Part shown: positions 17,498-26,495 of the stretch, piece after piece | Numbering within the stretch: position 1 is the first letter of the stretch | Layout of the letters: every line of letters begins with the position of its first letter | Source of the DNA: Bradyrhizobium lablabi | GTDB lineage: Bacteria; Pseudomonadota; Alphaproteobacteria; Rhizobiales; Xanthobacteraceae | Length of the DNA: 50,735 bases | Assembly (NCBI RefSeq): GCF_001440475.1 | Contig: NZ_LLYB01000035.1 | Location: forward strand, 1-50,735 | Reading direction: 5' to 3' | Translations under genes and position numbers: made by a program | The notes under the pieces: generated by a model | Seen by the model: the letters and a program-made list of their open reading frames with translations, nothing else | Told to the model about the DNA's origin: nothing | Database searches by the model: none

Positions 17498-18997
17498 ATG
17501 GATCTCTTTCACAACCTGGCGATCGGCTTCTCCACCGCGGCCCAACCGGCCAATCTGCTCTACGCTTTCTTTGGATGCCTGCTGGGTACCTTGATCGGCG
17601 TACTGCCGGGCCTCGGTCCGCTCGCCACCATTGCGATGCTGCTACCCATCACTTACGCGCTGCAGCCGGACTCGGCGCTGATCATGCTGGCGGGTATCTA
17701 TTACGGCGCGCAATATGGCGGCTCGACCACGGCCATCGTGGTCAACCTGCCCGGGGAGTCCTCGTCCGTTGTCACCACGATTGACGGCTATCAGATGGCA
17801 AAGCAGGGCCGGGCCGGTGTCGCGCTTTCAACGGCGGCGATGGGTTCCTTTTTTGCGGGCTGCGTCGCCACGCTGGCGCTTGCGGCCCTGGCAGGGCCGC
17901 TGACGGCGGCGGCCCTGCTGTTTGGCCCCAAGGAATTCTTTGCCCTGATGATCCTCGGCCTCATCCTTGCTTCGGTGCTGTCGAGCGGTCCCTTCATCGA
18001 AGGCGTCGGAATGGTCGTGCTCGGCATGCTGTTGAGCCTCGTGGGCACCGACCTCAGCAGCGGAACGCAGCGCTTCGCCTTCGGCGTCCCGCAACTCTTT
18101 GACGGTCTCGATTTCGTGCCGCTCGCGATGGGCATCTTCGGCTTTGCCGAGATCGTGAAGAACCTCGAGCAGGACGACAAGCTGTCGCTGGTGACGCAGA
18201 AGATCGCCAACCTGTTTCCGACGCGCGAGGATTTCCGGCGCATGATCCCGGCGATGCTTCGCGGCACCACGCTCGGCACGCTGCTCGGTGTGCTGCCGGG
18301 CGGTGGCGCGGTGCTCTCGTCGTTCGCCTCCTATACGCTGGAAAAGAAGCTGTCGAAACATCCGGAGCAATTCGGCAAAGGCGCGATCGAAGGCATCGCG
18401 GGTCCGGAATCGGCCAACAACGCCGGAGCGCAAACCTCCTTCATTCCGCTTCTGACGCTCGGCGTGCCGTCCAACGTCGTGATGGCGCTGATGGTCGGCG
18501 CCATGAACATTCACAACATTCAGCCCGGCCCGGAAGTCATGACCAAGAATCCAACCCTGTTCTGGGGGCTGATTGCCTCGATGTGGGTCGGCAATCTGAT
18601 GCTGCTGGTTCTCAACCTTCCGCTGGTCGGATTGTGGGTCAAGCTTCTGACCATTCCCTATCGCTATCTGTTTCCGGCGATCATGGTGTTCTGTTCGATC
18701 GGCGTCTATTCGATCAACGGCGGCACCTTCGAGATCTATGAAGCGGCCGCCTTTTGCGTGTTCGGCTACGTCCTGATCAAGCTGCAGCTGCCGGCCGCGC
18801 CGCTGTTGCTCGGACTGGTCTTGGGGCCGGCAATCGAGGAGAATTTCCGCCGTGCGATGGTGCTCTCGCGCGGCGACGCGAGCGTGTTTCTGACCTCGCC
18901 ATTGTCGGCCGGCCTTCTGGCTGCAGCCGCCGTGGCCATCATTTTGATCACGCTGCCTGCGATCCGCGCGCGGCGCGAGGAGGCGCTGCAGGAGTAA
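17498..18997 (+). CDS. tctA: Tripartite tricarboxylate transporter large membrane subunit TctA
   Basis: 499 residues, the normal TctA length, with about twelve membrane helices. Family motifs are [22 protein letters not shown] near the N-terminus, [19 protein letters not shown], and the repeat-related [24 protein letters not shown] and [28 protein letters not shown]. It transports a carboxylate delivered by a TctC protein, probably the one encoded at 6187-7167. It is the last gene of the long plus-strand catabolic operon. Confidence 0.94.
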   Translation: MDLFHNLAIGFSTAAQPANLLYAFFGCLLGTLIGVLPGLGPLATIAMLLPITYALQPDSALIMLAGIYYGAQYGGSTTAIVVNLPGESSSVVTTIDGYQMAKQGRAGVALSTAAMGSFFAGCVATLALAALAGPLTAAALLFGPKEFFALMILGLILASVLSSGPFIEGVGMVVLGMLLSLVGTDLSSGTQRFAFGVPQLFDGLDFVPLAMGIFGFAEIVKNLEQDDKLSLVTQKIANLFPTREDFRRMIPAMLRGTTLGTLLGVLPGGGAVLSSFASYTLEKKLSKHPEQFGKGAIEGIAGPESANNAGAQTSFIPLLTLGVPSNVVMALMVGAMNIHNIQPGPEVMTKNPTLFWGLIASMWVGNLMLLVLNLPLVGLWVKLLTIPYRYLFPAIMVFCSIGVYSINGGTFEIYEAAAFCVFGYVLIKLQLPAAPLLLGLVLGPAIEENFRRAMVLSRGDASVFLTSPLSAGLLAAAAVAIILITLPAIRARREEALQE

Positions 18998-19030
18998 CGG
19001 CGGTTCAGCATCTGCCCGTCTGGTGCGATA

Positions 19031-19837
19031 TCACAGGCCGCTATCGGTTGAGGCGTCGTTGGCTTTGACCGATCGGGCCGCCTGCTGCAGAACGCTCAGG
19101 TAGCGGCTGGAATTTTGCCTGATCCGCTCGGCGGCACCGCCGAGTCCCAGGGCAACGGGTTGATTCTGAATGGTGGCCGGCAGCAGCACGCAAATCGTGG
19201 CCCCGCCCAGAATCGGAACGTTCTCCGCGGAGCAATAGCCCTTGCCGCGGATCTGGCGGATGCGTTTCATCATCTCCGGGAGCTTGACCCTGTCGTGCGC
19301 GTTTGGCGTGGCGATGTTGGCGCGGCGGACGATGTTGTCGACTTTCTCATCCGGCATCGTCGACATCAGCAGCCAGCCGAGCGCGGACAGCGTCAGCGGC
19401 CTGAGCGTGCCCTCGTCGACATGAAAGCGGAGCGGATGAATGGATTGGACGATCTTGACGTACTGCAGATAGACGTCGTTGGTGGTGCCGATCGCAACGG
19501 CTTCGCCCGTTGCGGCATGAACGTCGCGCATCGCCTCGAGCAGGCGGCTGCTGCCGAACAGGGCGCTCGGAATCCAGTCACCCAGTGAAGTCACCTTCGG
19601 CGTCGGGAAATACACCCGCGTCTTGCGATCGAAATTGAGGTAGCCGAGGCCGACCAGCGTCTTGAGCAGAACGGTGGTGCTGGACGCAGGATAACCCAGC
19701 GCCGCGCCGATCTCCGACATGGCGCGCGGCTGCCGAACGCGCGTGAAGAACTCCAGGATTTCAATGGCGCGCAACGCGGACTTCACCGTGGATCCGGCCG
19801 CGGAAATGGAGGCGGATGTCGTCAGTTGCGATGCCAC
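19031..19837 (-). CDS. IclR-family transcriptional regulator
   Basis: 268 residues. The N-terminal winged HTH is visible (TVKSALRAIEILEFFTRVRQPRAMSEIGAALGYPASSTTVLLKTLVGLGYLNFD), followed by an IclR effector domain with RGKGYCSAENVPILGGATICVLLPA. GTG start at 19837 follows AGGGAGG. It is convergent with tctA and divergent from the NTF2-like/monooxygenase pair, with inverted repeats in the shared promoter. It probably controls that pair and perhaps itself. Confidence 0.88.
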   Translation of the reverse strand: MASQLTTSASISAAGSTVKSALRAIEILEFFTRVRQPRAMSEIGAALGYPASSTTVLLKTLVGLGYLNFDRKTRVYFPTPKVTSLGDWIPSALFGSSRLLEAMRDVHAATGEAVAIGTTNDVYLQYVKIVQSIHPLRFHVDEGTLRPLTLSALGWLLMSTMPDEKVDNIVRRANIATPNAHDRVKLPEMMKRIRQIRGKGYCSAENVPILGGATICVLLPATIQNQPVALGLGGAAERIRQNSSRYLSVLQQAARSVKANDASTDSGL

Positions 19838-19870
19838 ATTGCCCCTCCCTTGGCCGGAGCAAATTCAAGA

Positions 19871-19897
19871 ATGTGAAAGTCAGCTTCACATATGAAG
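19871..19897. promoter_or_regulatory. Inverted repeats in the IclR divergent promoter, probable operator
   Basis: ATGTGAA at 19871-19877 and TTCACAT at 19885-19891 are perfect inverted arms with a 7-base spacer. A second, overlapping imperfect palindrome (CTTCA...TGAAG) spans 19884-19897. They lie 33 bases upstream of the IclR start in an AT-richer stretch, a sensible place for an IclR binding site. Confidence 0.5.
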
Positions 19898-19995
19898 TTT
19901 TGTTGGTTGCCTCCACTGCACATGAGATGGTTGCCGTCGTCAAGGGAGGGCCGATGCGCGGGTGCGCATCAAGCCGAAGACGGATGGGCTCTGAT

Positions 19996-20526
19996 ATGAC
20001 CATAGCTCAAGCGAGGATTGCCGAACTGCTCGACCGCGAGGCGATCCGCGATTGCATCTACCGCTATTGCCGCGGCGTTGATCGCGCCGATGAAGCGGCG
20101 CTGCGTGGCGCCTACTGGCCGGATGCAACGGACGAGCACGGCCCGTATTCGGGTCCGGTCGAAGGGTTCTTTCAATGGGCGAGTGGAATCTTCGAAAGCG
20201 GTGCCCGCAACGTCCATATGGTCGGCAACATTCTGATCGAGTTCACCGCGCCCAACGAGGCCGTTGTCGAAACCTATTTCCTCGCGCTGCAGCGCGGGCC
20301 GGGACGGGATGGCGTCGTTCGCCAGTTTCTGATCGCCGGCCGCTATTGCGACGTCTTTCAGCAGCGGGACGGCGAATGGCGGGTCTTCCGACGCGTGGTC
20401 GTCTACGACTGGGTGGACGAGCAGGTCGCCGCAACCGAGCCCGAAGCGACTCGCTTCGGGCCGCGGCTGCCATTGGGCAGACGGTTTCCCGACGATCCCA
20501 TCTACGGTCTTCTGCGTCCGCGGTAG
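19996..20526 (+). CDS. NTF2-like/SnoaL-type protein
   Basis: About 176 residues. LLDREAIRDCIYRYCRGVDRADEAALRGAYWPDATDEHGPYSG followed by a beta-rich half with VRQFLIAGRYCDVFQQRDGEWRVFRRVVVYDW is typical of NTF2-fold proteins such as dehydratases, ketosteroid-isomerase-like enzymes and ring-hydroxylase small subunits. No specific reaction can be assigned. It is upstream of and probably cotranscribed with the monooxygenase gene 48 bases away. ATG at 19996 is chosen; an in-frame ATG at 19984 is equally possible. Confidence 0.8.
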   Translation: MTIAQARIAELLDREAIRDCIYRYCRGVDRADEAALRGAYWPDATDEHGPYSGPVEGFFQWASGIFESGARNVHMVGNILIEFTAPNEAVVETYFLALQRGPGRDGVVRQFLIAGRYCDVFQQRDGEWRVFRRVVVYDWVDEQVAATEPEATRFGPRLPLGRRFPDDPIYGLLRPR

Positions 20527-20574
20527 CGGGCGCGGCCTCCAAGAATCCGAGCACCAGATCGAGGGAATGCCGGC

Positions 20575-22209
20575 ATGAACAACGCTGATGCGAGGGGACA
20601 ACGGCTGGACGTGGTCGTCGTCGGCGCTGGATTCGGCGGCCTGTACGCCGTCTACAAGTTCCGCGAAATGGGCCTCAGGATCGCGGCCTTCGAGGCCGGC
20701 GGCGATGTCGGCGGTGTGTGGTATTGGAATCGTTACCCCGGTGCGCGCGTCGATCTTCCGAGCATCGACTACAGCTATTCCTTTTCACCCGAGATCGAGC
20801 AGGAGTGGACGTGGTCGGAAGAGTTCGCGTCGCAGCCGGAGCTGCTGGCCTACTTCAATTTTGTCGCCGATCGGCTCGACTTGCGCAAGCACTACCAGTT
20901 CAACACGCGGGTCACGCGTGCCGTCTGGGATGAGGCGCGCAAGCTTTGGCAGGTGACGACCGATCGTGGCGAGACGATCGAGGCGACCTACTGCGTGATG
21001 GCGACCGGCCCCCTCTCGATTCCACGAGATCCCGAGATTCCCGGTATCGATGCCTACAAGGGCCAGCTGTTGCGGGCCGGCAAATGGCCGCATCATCCCG
21101 TTGACTTCACCGGCAAGCGCGTTGGCGTGATCGGCACGGGATCGACTGGCATCCAGATCGTGCAGGAGGTCGGCCGGCAGGCCGATGAGCTGTTCGTTTT
21201 TCAGCGCACGCCGAGCTTCACCATGCCCATGCGCAACCAGAAGCTCGATCCCGACTACGTGGCGGATGTCAAACGCAACTACGCCGGTATTCGCGAGGCG
21301 GCGCGCAACAGCCCGAATGGCGGCGTGCGGCCGTGGACGACCCGTGCGTTCTTCAGCGTGACGCCGTCGCGTCGCCGCGAACTCCTGGAAGATGCCTGGA
21401 AGTCCGGCGGACTGACCATGCTCGGGACTTTCACTGATCTCCTGAGCAACGAGGAGGCCAATGAGCACGTTGCCGAGTTCGTGCGGGACAAGATCAACGA
21501 TGTCGTCACGGATTCCGCTACCGCGGAAAAGCTGAAGCCGCGCGGTTACCCGATCTTCGCCCGCCGTCCGTGCCTCGACACCGGCTATTATGAAACGTTC
21601 AACCAGCCGAATGTTCAGCTGATCGACTGCGTCACCGACCCGATCGTGGAGATCACGGAGCGTGGCATGCGCACGCAGTCGGGCGAGACCGAGCTCGACG
21701 TGCTCATCTTCGCAACCGGCTATGACGGGCTGACAGGTGCGCTGACGGCCTTCGACGTCGTCGGTCGTAACGGCCGCACGGTCAATGAGAAGTGGAAGGA
21801 GGGGGCCCGGTCGCATCTCGGCCTCATGATGGAGGGATTTCCGAATCTCTTCATGACCACCGGGCCTAACGGCCCGGCAGCGCTGGCCAACATCGTCAGG
21901 ATCAGCGAGAACGACGTCGACTGGATCGCCAATGCCATCACGCATATGGCCGACCATGGCCTCGATACCATCGAGCCGACCAGGAAGGCGGAAGACGACT
22001 GGATGGCGCTCGTGTTCAAGCTCGCGCAGCGTTCGCTCCTGTCCAAGGCGAAGACCTGGTACGTCGGCACCAACGTCAAGGACAAGGCTCAGGGACTGAC
22101 GCTGTTCACGGGCGGGTTTCCCAAATACCGGGAGTATTGCGCGGCCGCCATACAAAACGGGTATCGCGACTTCGTCTTTGAACGTGGGCGAAAGCCGGTC
22201 GCTGCTTGA
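20575..22209 (+). CDS. Baeyer-Villiger-type flavin monooxygenase with altered fingerprint
   Basis: 544 residues, the length of cyclohexanone-monooxygenase-type enzymes, which turn cyclic ketones into lactones with NADPH, FAD and O2. The FAD motif GAGFGG is at 17-22, GDVGGVWYWNRYPGARVD follows, and the NADPH motif GTGSTGIQ comes just after the fingerprint. The fingerprint FxGxxxHxxxWP reads YKGQLLRAGKWP (161-172), with Arg167 in place of the His. C-terminal ATGYDGLTGAL and PNLFMTTGPNGP are family-like. The substrate is unknown, and the His change leaves activity open. Confidence 0.88.
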   Translation: MNNADARGQRLDVVVVGAGFGGLYAVYKFREMGLRIAAFEAGGDVGGVWYWNRYPGARVDLPSIDYSYSFSPEIEQEWTWSEEFASQPELLAYFNFVADRLDLRKHYQFNTRVTRAVWDEARKLWQVTTDRGETIEATYCVMATGPLSIPRDPEIPGIDAYKGQLLRAGKWPHHPVDFTGKRVGVIGTGSTGIQIVQEVGRQADELFVFQRTPSFTMPMRNQKLDPDYVADVKRNYAGIREAARNSPNGGVRPWTTRAFFSVTPSRRRELLEDAWKSGGLTMLGTFTDLLSNEEANEHVAEFVRDKINDVVTDSATAEKLKPRGYPIFARRPCLDTGYYETFNQPNVQLIDCVTDPIVEITERGMRTQSGETELDVLIFATGYDGLTGALTAFDVVGRNGRTVNEKWKEGARSHLGLMMEGFPNLFMTTGPNGPAALANIVRISENDVDWIANAITHMADHGLDTIEPTRKAEDDWMALVFKLAQRSLLSKAKTWYVGTNVKDKAQGLTLFTGGFPKYREYCAAAIQNGYRDFVFERGRKPVAA

Positions 22210-22273
22210 CGGTCGAAGTGCGTGTGCTCGGATGTGCGCCGTGTCTGGTGCGCCAGCTTGCGTCAGCCAGCCG

Positions 22274-23287
22274 TCAAAACGTCTCGGTAATCTTGCTCAG
22301 GCGAGGCGGACGATCGGGGTCAAATCCGCAGGCGCGCGCTGCCTGCTCGATCATCCGATAGGCTGGAACGAGCATGGTGATCGGGTCGGTGGCCGGCTCA
22401 TCCTCGGCCAGCCAGGGCAGCGAGCCATGCGGCCCCCCGCATAGATGCACCGCGATCTTCTGCTCGCGCAATTCTTCCGCCAGCGCGTCCACCGTGGCGG
22501 CCGTTTCGTCCATGAGGCGCATCATGACGACCGGCGTGCGCGATGATAGCGCGGCGCGCGGCCCATGCTGCAGCTCGGCAGCGCTCAGACCGATGGAAGG
22601 CAGGCGCAGGATTTCCGAAAGCTTGAGCGCGATCTCCCGCGCCGGGCCGAGGCCGAGGCCCCGCGCCGCCACAAACACGGCTGACGCCCTGGCGAGATCA
22701 TCGGCAATTTCGGACCAGTCGAGCGCCAGCGCGCGGTGCAGGCGCTCGGGCAGCCTGTCGAGGGCTGACCGCAGCGCCCGATCTTCCGCCAGCTCGGCAA
22801 CGAGTTCGGCGCTGGCGGCCATCGAGCCGATCACGGTCTTGGTCGCCGCCACGGAGTGCTCTGTGCCTGCTTCGATCGGAACAACGAACTCCGCTTCGTC
22901 AGCCACCGGCGATGACGTTGCATTGACGATGGCGATCGTGCGGGCGCCCGCGGCGCGCGCCGACCGGGTCGCCGCGACAAGATCCGGGCTGCGTCCGGAT
23001 TGCGAGATCACGATGAACAGCGCATCGCGCAGCATCAAGGGCGTGCGAAATGCCGTGATCACCGAAGGGGCGCTGGCTGAGACGGGAAGGCGAAGCCGCG
23101 TCTCGACGAGGTATCTCAGGAAAACCCCGGCATGCCCGGAGCTTCCCCGGCCGCACACGACACACAGGGGGGCGGACCCAATCCCAATTCGCTGCGCGAT
23201 CTCGCGCGTGGCGGGGCGGTTACGAACTATGTTGGCGACAACATCCGGGCTTTCGCCGATTTCGCTCGCCATTGCGGATGATGTCAC
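22274..23287 (-). CDS. SIS-domain sugar isomerase, probable glucosamine-6-phosphate deaminase (NagB-II type)
   Basis: 337 residues with two SIS domains. The first has VVCGRGSSGHAGVFLRYLVE and the phosphosugar loop FIVISQSGRSPDLVAATRSARAAGA. The second has VFVAARGLGLGPAREIALKLSEI and SAAELQHGPRAAL. The tail DPDRPPRLSKITETF is typical of NagB-II and GlmS-like isomerase domains, and the glutaminase domain of GlmS is absent. With NagA and MurQ alongside, conversion of glucosamine-6-P to fructose-6-P is the likely role. It overlaps the murQ stop by ATGA. Confidence 0.85.
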   Translation of the reverse strand: MTSSAMASEIGESPDVVANIVRNRPATREIAQRIGIGSAPLCVVCGRGSSGHAGVFLRYLVETRLRLPVSASAPSVITAFRTPLMLRDALFIVISQSGRSPDLVAATRSARAAGARTIAIVNATSSPVADEAEFVVPIEAGTEHSVAATKTVIGSMAASAELVAELAEDRALRSALDRLPERLHRALALDWSEIADDLARASAVFVAARGLGLGPAREIALKLSEILRLPSIGLSAAELQHGPRAALSSRTPVVMMRLMDETAATVDALAEELREQKIAVHLCGGPHGSLPWLAEDEPATDPITMLVPAYRMIEQAARACGFDPDRPPRLSKITETF

Positions 23288-24276
23288 GGCTCGACCGCTC
23301 CGCCCTGCTTGCGAGCCGCCGCTTCCTTGGGATGCCGGTCCTGATCCTTGGTCAGCTCGGCAAACACGCGCCGAAGGTTGCCGTCACAGTTTTTCAGAAT
23401 GGTCTCGGCATCAACCCTGTCGACACCCAGCGCCAGAAGGCTTGCCGTCTTGATGTCTCCCTCGGCCTGCTCGAGCGAGCGTGCCGCCTGCGACGGATCG
23501 CAGTGCGCGATTTGCGCCACCATGGCCTCGGCGCGCCGCTTCAGCTTGGCATTGGTCGGCGGCATGTTCACCATCATGCCGCGATACACCCGGCCAAGGC
23601 GCAGCATGATCCCCGAGGAGATCAGGTTGAGCACAACCTTCTGCGCGGTGCCTGCCTTCATCCGCGTGGAGCCCGCGATCAGCTCGCGGCCGGTCTCGAT
23701 CAGGATCGGAAACTTTGCCGATTCCAGCAATGCGGTGCCGGGATTGTTGGCGACACCGATCGTCACGGCACCGCTGGCGCCTCCCTGCTGCAGCGCCGCG
23801 ACCGTGAATGGCGTGGTCCCGCTGGCGGCCACGGCGATCACCACGTCGTGCGGTGTGAGCCGCGCGGCGTCGATCTGCGCGACGGCGTCATCGACATCGT
23901 CCTCCGCGCCCTCGATGCTGGTGACGAACGCGCTGTCGCCCCCCGCAACGATGAAGCGGACGCGCTCCCTGGGCCAGGCGAAGGTCGGCGTCAGTTCGGC
24001 CCCGTCCTGGACCGCCACGCGGCCCGAGGTGCCGGCGCCGACATATACGATGCGCCCGCGATCGCCCAGCGCCGCCTTGGCCGCTTCAGTCGCCGCGGTG
24101 ATCGCGGGAAGGGCGTGACCAATCGCCGCGACGGCCGCGAGCTGGCCCTCCCACATCGCCTCCATCGCTGACGTCAGCGACCACGCATCAAGATCGGCAA
24201 AGCGGGGATCGACTTCTTCGGTGGCCATGTTGTTGATCCAAACGCCGTCAAACGCGGAACTTCGAAGCCTGTTCAT
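23284..24276 (-). CDS. murQ: N-acetylmuramic acid 6-phosphate etherase
   Basis: About 330 residues. MurQ removes the lactyl ether from MurNAc-6-P to give GlcNAc-6-P and D-lactate. The SIS core IVYVGAGTSGRVAVQDGAELTPTFAW contains the catalytic Glu (Glu94), and a second acidic motif SIEGAEDD follows. VANNPGTALLESAKFPILIETG and AGSTRMKAGTAQKVVLNLIS are strongly family-specific. The usual ASECPPTFG is slightly changed. ATG at 24276 overlaps the kinase gene by 29 bases; ATG at 24228 (MATEEVDPRF) would avoid overlap and is also reasonable. Confidence 0.92.
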   Translation of the reverse strand: MNRLRSSAFDGVWINNMATEEVDPRFADLDAWSLTSAMEAMWEGQLAAVAAIGHALPAITAATEAAKAALGDRGRIVYVGAGTSGRVAVQDGAELTPTFAWPRERVRFIVAGGDSAFVTSIEGAEDDVDDAVAQIDAARLTPHDVVIAVAASGTTPFTVAALQQGGASGAVTIGVANNPGTALLESAKFPILIETGRELIAGSTRMKAGTAQKVVLNLISSGIMLRLGRVYRGMMVNMPPTNAKLKRRAEAMVAQIAHCDPSQAARSLEQAEGDIKTASLLALGVDRVDAETILKNCDGNLRRVFAELTKDQDRHPKEAAARKQGGAVEP

Positions 24277-25195
24277 GGTCAGTTTCTCTGTCCATCTCTC
24301 CGTCCATTTCTCTCTTGGGCAGATCAAGCCGCCCTCGCGCCAGCAGCAGCGCGCCGGCCGCCGCGTCGGCATCGGGAGGCCTCAGGCGGGCGCGCAGGTC
24401 AGGTGTCAGCCAGGGCGTCATGACTTCCGCAAGCCCGCCCACCAGCGAGAGCCGGTCAATTCCTTTCGCCAGGAACAGATCGAGCAGATCGCCAATGGCA
24501 TCGGCCGCGCGCTCGACAATGCGACGGCCGACCGGATCGCCCTGATTGGCGTGTCGCATCACGATCGGCGCGAACGCCGCGTAATCTGTGGCCCTGGCTT
24601 CTTCAGACCAGGCCACCGCCTGATAGGGATCATGGTCGAATGCGCCCAGCACCTCTGACAGCAATGGGGTCAGCTCGCCGCGGCGATCTGCGGCACGGAG
24701 CGCCAGTCGAACGACCTGGAGGCCGATATCGGCGCCGCTGCCTTCGTCCGACACCGGAAAACCGTAACCGGCGATGCGGATTTCGCGGCCGTCGATCAGG
24801 CCGACGCCCACCGAGCCTGTGCCGGCGACCACGATGGCCCCGTCCGCGCCGCTATGGGCGCCGAGGCAGGCCGCCAGGCCGTCGCTGATGAAGATAACGG
24901 AAGCAAAGGGATGCGCAATGGTGTTGAGCGCCGCTTCCGCGCCCCGCCGACCAAGACCGGCAAGGCCAATGCCGGCGCGCATCTGCGCGAAATCCTCGCG
25001 CGCCAGTCCGGCCTGCGCGGCTGCCGCCTCGGTGGCCTCCATGATCGACCGCCAGGCCTTCTCAAAGCCAATCCGCGTCGTCGCAGGTCCGGAGCTCGCT
25101 GTTCCGAGTACCCTGCCGTTTTCGTCTTCGATCCGGGCGCGGCAGCGGGTTCCACCGCCATCAATGCCGAGATACGTGGTACCTTTTGTTACCAT
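24248..25195 (-). CDS. BadF/BcrA-type ATPase family sugar kinase, probable GlcNAc/MurNAc kinase
   Basis: 315 residues of the actin-like ATPase fold: phosphate-1 loop YLGIDGGGTRCRARIED, then the central IVVAGTGSVGVGLIDG and GYGFPVSDEGSGADIGLQ, then the C-terminal LSLVGGLAEVMTPWL. This subgroup includes eukaryotic-type GlcNAc kinase and bacterial MurK. Placed first in an operon with murQ and the NagB-II-like gene, it probably phosphorylates GlcNAc and/or MurNAc entering without PTS phosphorylation. It is divergent from nagA. Confidence 0.87.
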   Translation of the reverse strand: MVTKGTTYLGIDGGGTRCRARIEDENGRVLGTASSGPATTRIGFEKAWRSIMEATEAAAAQAGLAREDFAQMRAGIGLAGLGRRGAEAALNTIAHPFASVIFISDGLAACLGAHSGADGAIVVAGTGSVGVGLIDGREIRIAGYGFPVSDEGSGADIGLQVVRLALRAADRRGELTPLLSEVLGAFDHDPYQAVAWSEEARATDYAAFAPIVMRHANQGDPVGRRIVERAADAIGDLLDLFLAKGIDRLSLVGGLAEVMTPWLTPDLRARLRPPDADAAAGALLLARGRLDLPKREMDGEMDRETDHEQASKFRV

Positions 25196-25263
25196 GGAAC
25201 GCTAACGCGAAGGTTTCGCTCCGGGTCCTCTTCAAGGTTCTTCGGAGTACATATGAAGTCCTG

Positions 25264-25289
25264 CACGGGACTCACCTCACGAGTCCGTG
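25264..25289. promoter_or_regulatory. Imperfect inverted repeat upstream of nagA
   Basis: CACGGGACTC and CGAGTCCGTG pair with one bulge around a short spacer in the kinase-nagA divergent promoter. It could be an operator or an mRNA leader hairpin; no regulator is encoded nearby. Confidence 0.3.
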
Positions 25290-25307
25290 ACTGCCATTCT
25301 CGGATCA

Positions 25308-26495
25308 ATGCTGATGGGCCACGCCGGTTCTTCCTCCCTCACGATTGCCGCGCAGCGCATCTTTGATGGCGCCGACATGCGCGGGCCGGGTTCGGTCAGG
25401 ATCTCACAGGGGCGGATTGAAAGCATCACCTTTGGCGAGGCGGCGGCGCGGGCCTCAATCCAGCTTCCCGCGGATGCGATCCTTGCCCCCGGCTTCATCG
25501 ACATCCAGGTGAACGGAGGCGGCGGCGTTCTTCTCAACGACCAGCCAACGGAGGCTGGCGTTCGACGCATCATTGAGGCGCACCGCAAGGCGGGGACCAC
25601 GGGCTGCTTGCCGACCCTCATCACCGATCGCATCGAGGTCATCGAGCGCCTGGCTGCAGTCGCCGAGGCTGGTCTGAGGATTCCCGGCGTTCTCGGCTTT
25701 CATCTGGAAGGACCGGCCCTCAACCGGTCTCGCAAGGGCATTCACCCGGAAGCCGAGATACGCGTGCCCGATCGGCGCGATCTCGCCGCGATCAAGAGTT
25801 TCGGGGGCCGCGGCCATTCCATGGTGACCCTGGCCCCGGAATGCGTACCTGCGTCCATGATCGATGAATTGATCGGCGCCGGCTTGCGTATCGCGGCCGG
25901 CCACAGCGACGCCACCGCCGCCGAAACCGGGCAGGCGGTTAATCACGGTATTACGGGGGTGACCCATCTGTTCAATGCGATGTCGCAGTTGAGCGCAAGG
26001 GCACCGGGCCTGGTGGGCGCCGCGCTTGACGATGACCGGCTGTTTGCGGGGATCATCTGCGACGGCATCCACGTTGACCGCGCCGCGTTGCGTGTCGCCT
26101 TCCGCTGCAAGGGACGCGACCGATTGATGCTGGTCACCGATGCCATGCCATTGGTGGGCACCAACGACCGGCAATTCATGCTGCAGGGAAGGCAGATCAC
26201 GTTGCGCGAAAATCGCCTGACTGGCCCTGATGGCACGCTGGCGGGCGCCCACCTCACCATGATCGAGGCGGTGCGCAACGCTGTTGCGCTGCTTGGAATC
26301 TCCCTTGTCGATGCCCTCATCATGGCTTCCAGGACGCCGGCGGCATTCCTGGGTCTTGAGTCCGAGCTTGGACGGATCGCACGCGGATACCGCGCCGATC
26401 TCGTCGCCTTCAATCCGGGCTTTGAAGTCGTCGGCACATGGATAGGCGGTGTCGGTTCGATGGACGAGGCGAGCGAGGCTCTCCAGGGAGGCTAG
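25308..26495 (+). CDS. nagA: N-acetylglucosamine-6-phosphate deacetylase
   Basis: About 395 residues. It removes acetate from GlcNAc-6-P to give GlcN-6-P. The N-terminal metal region reads LAPGFIDIQVNGGGGVLLND, the Gln-x-Asn form also found in E. coli NagA rather than His-x-His. Further signatures are FHLEGPALN (metal Glu), AAGHSDATAAE, GVTHLFNAMSQLSARAPGLVGAA, CDGIHVD and VTDAMPLVG (catalytic Asp). Starts at 25287 (GTG), 25308 and 25314 are all in frame; none has a strong ribosome site. The aspartokinase-like gene starts right at its stop. Confidence 0.93.
   Translation: MLMGHAGSSSLTIAAQRIFDGADMRGPGSVRISQGRIESITFGEAAARASIQLPADAILAPGFIDIQVNGGGGVLLNDQPTEAGVRRIIEAHRKAGTTGCLPTLITDRIEVIERLAAVAEAGLRIPGVLGFHLEGPALNRSRKGIHPEAEIRVPDRRDLAAIKSFGGRGHSMVTLAPECVPASMIDELIGAGLRIAAGHSDATAAETGQAVNHGITGVTHLFNAMSQLSARAPGLVGAALDDDRLFAGIICDGIHVDRAALRVAFRCKGRDRLMLVTDAMPLVGTNDRQFMLQGRQITLRENRLTGPDGTLAGAHLTMIEAVRNAVALLGISLVDALIMASRTPAAFLGLESELGRIARGYRADLVAFNPGFEVVGTWIGGVGSMDEASEALQGG

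Noticed and set aside
19064..19079. TTGACCGATCGGGCC, similar to the TetR palindrome
   Set aside because: It is only a partial match and lies inside the IclR coding sequence near its end, so it is probably chance.
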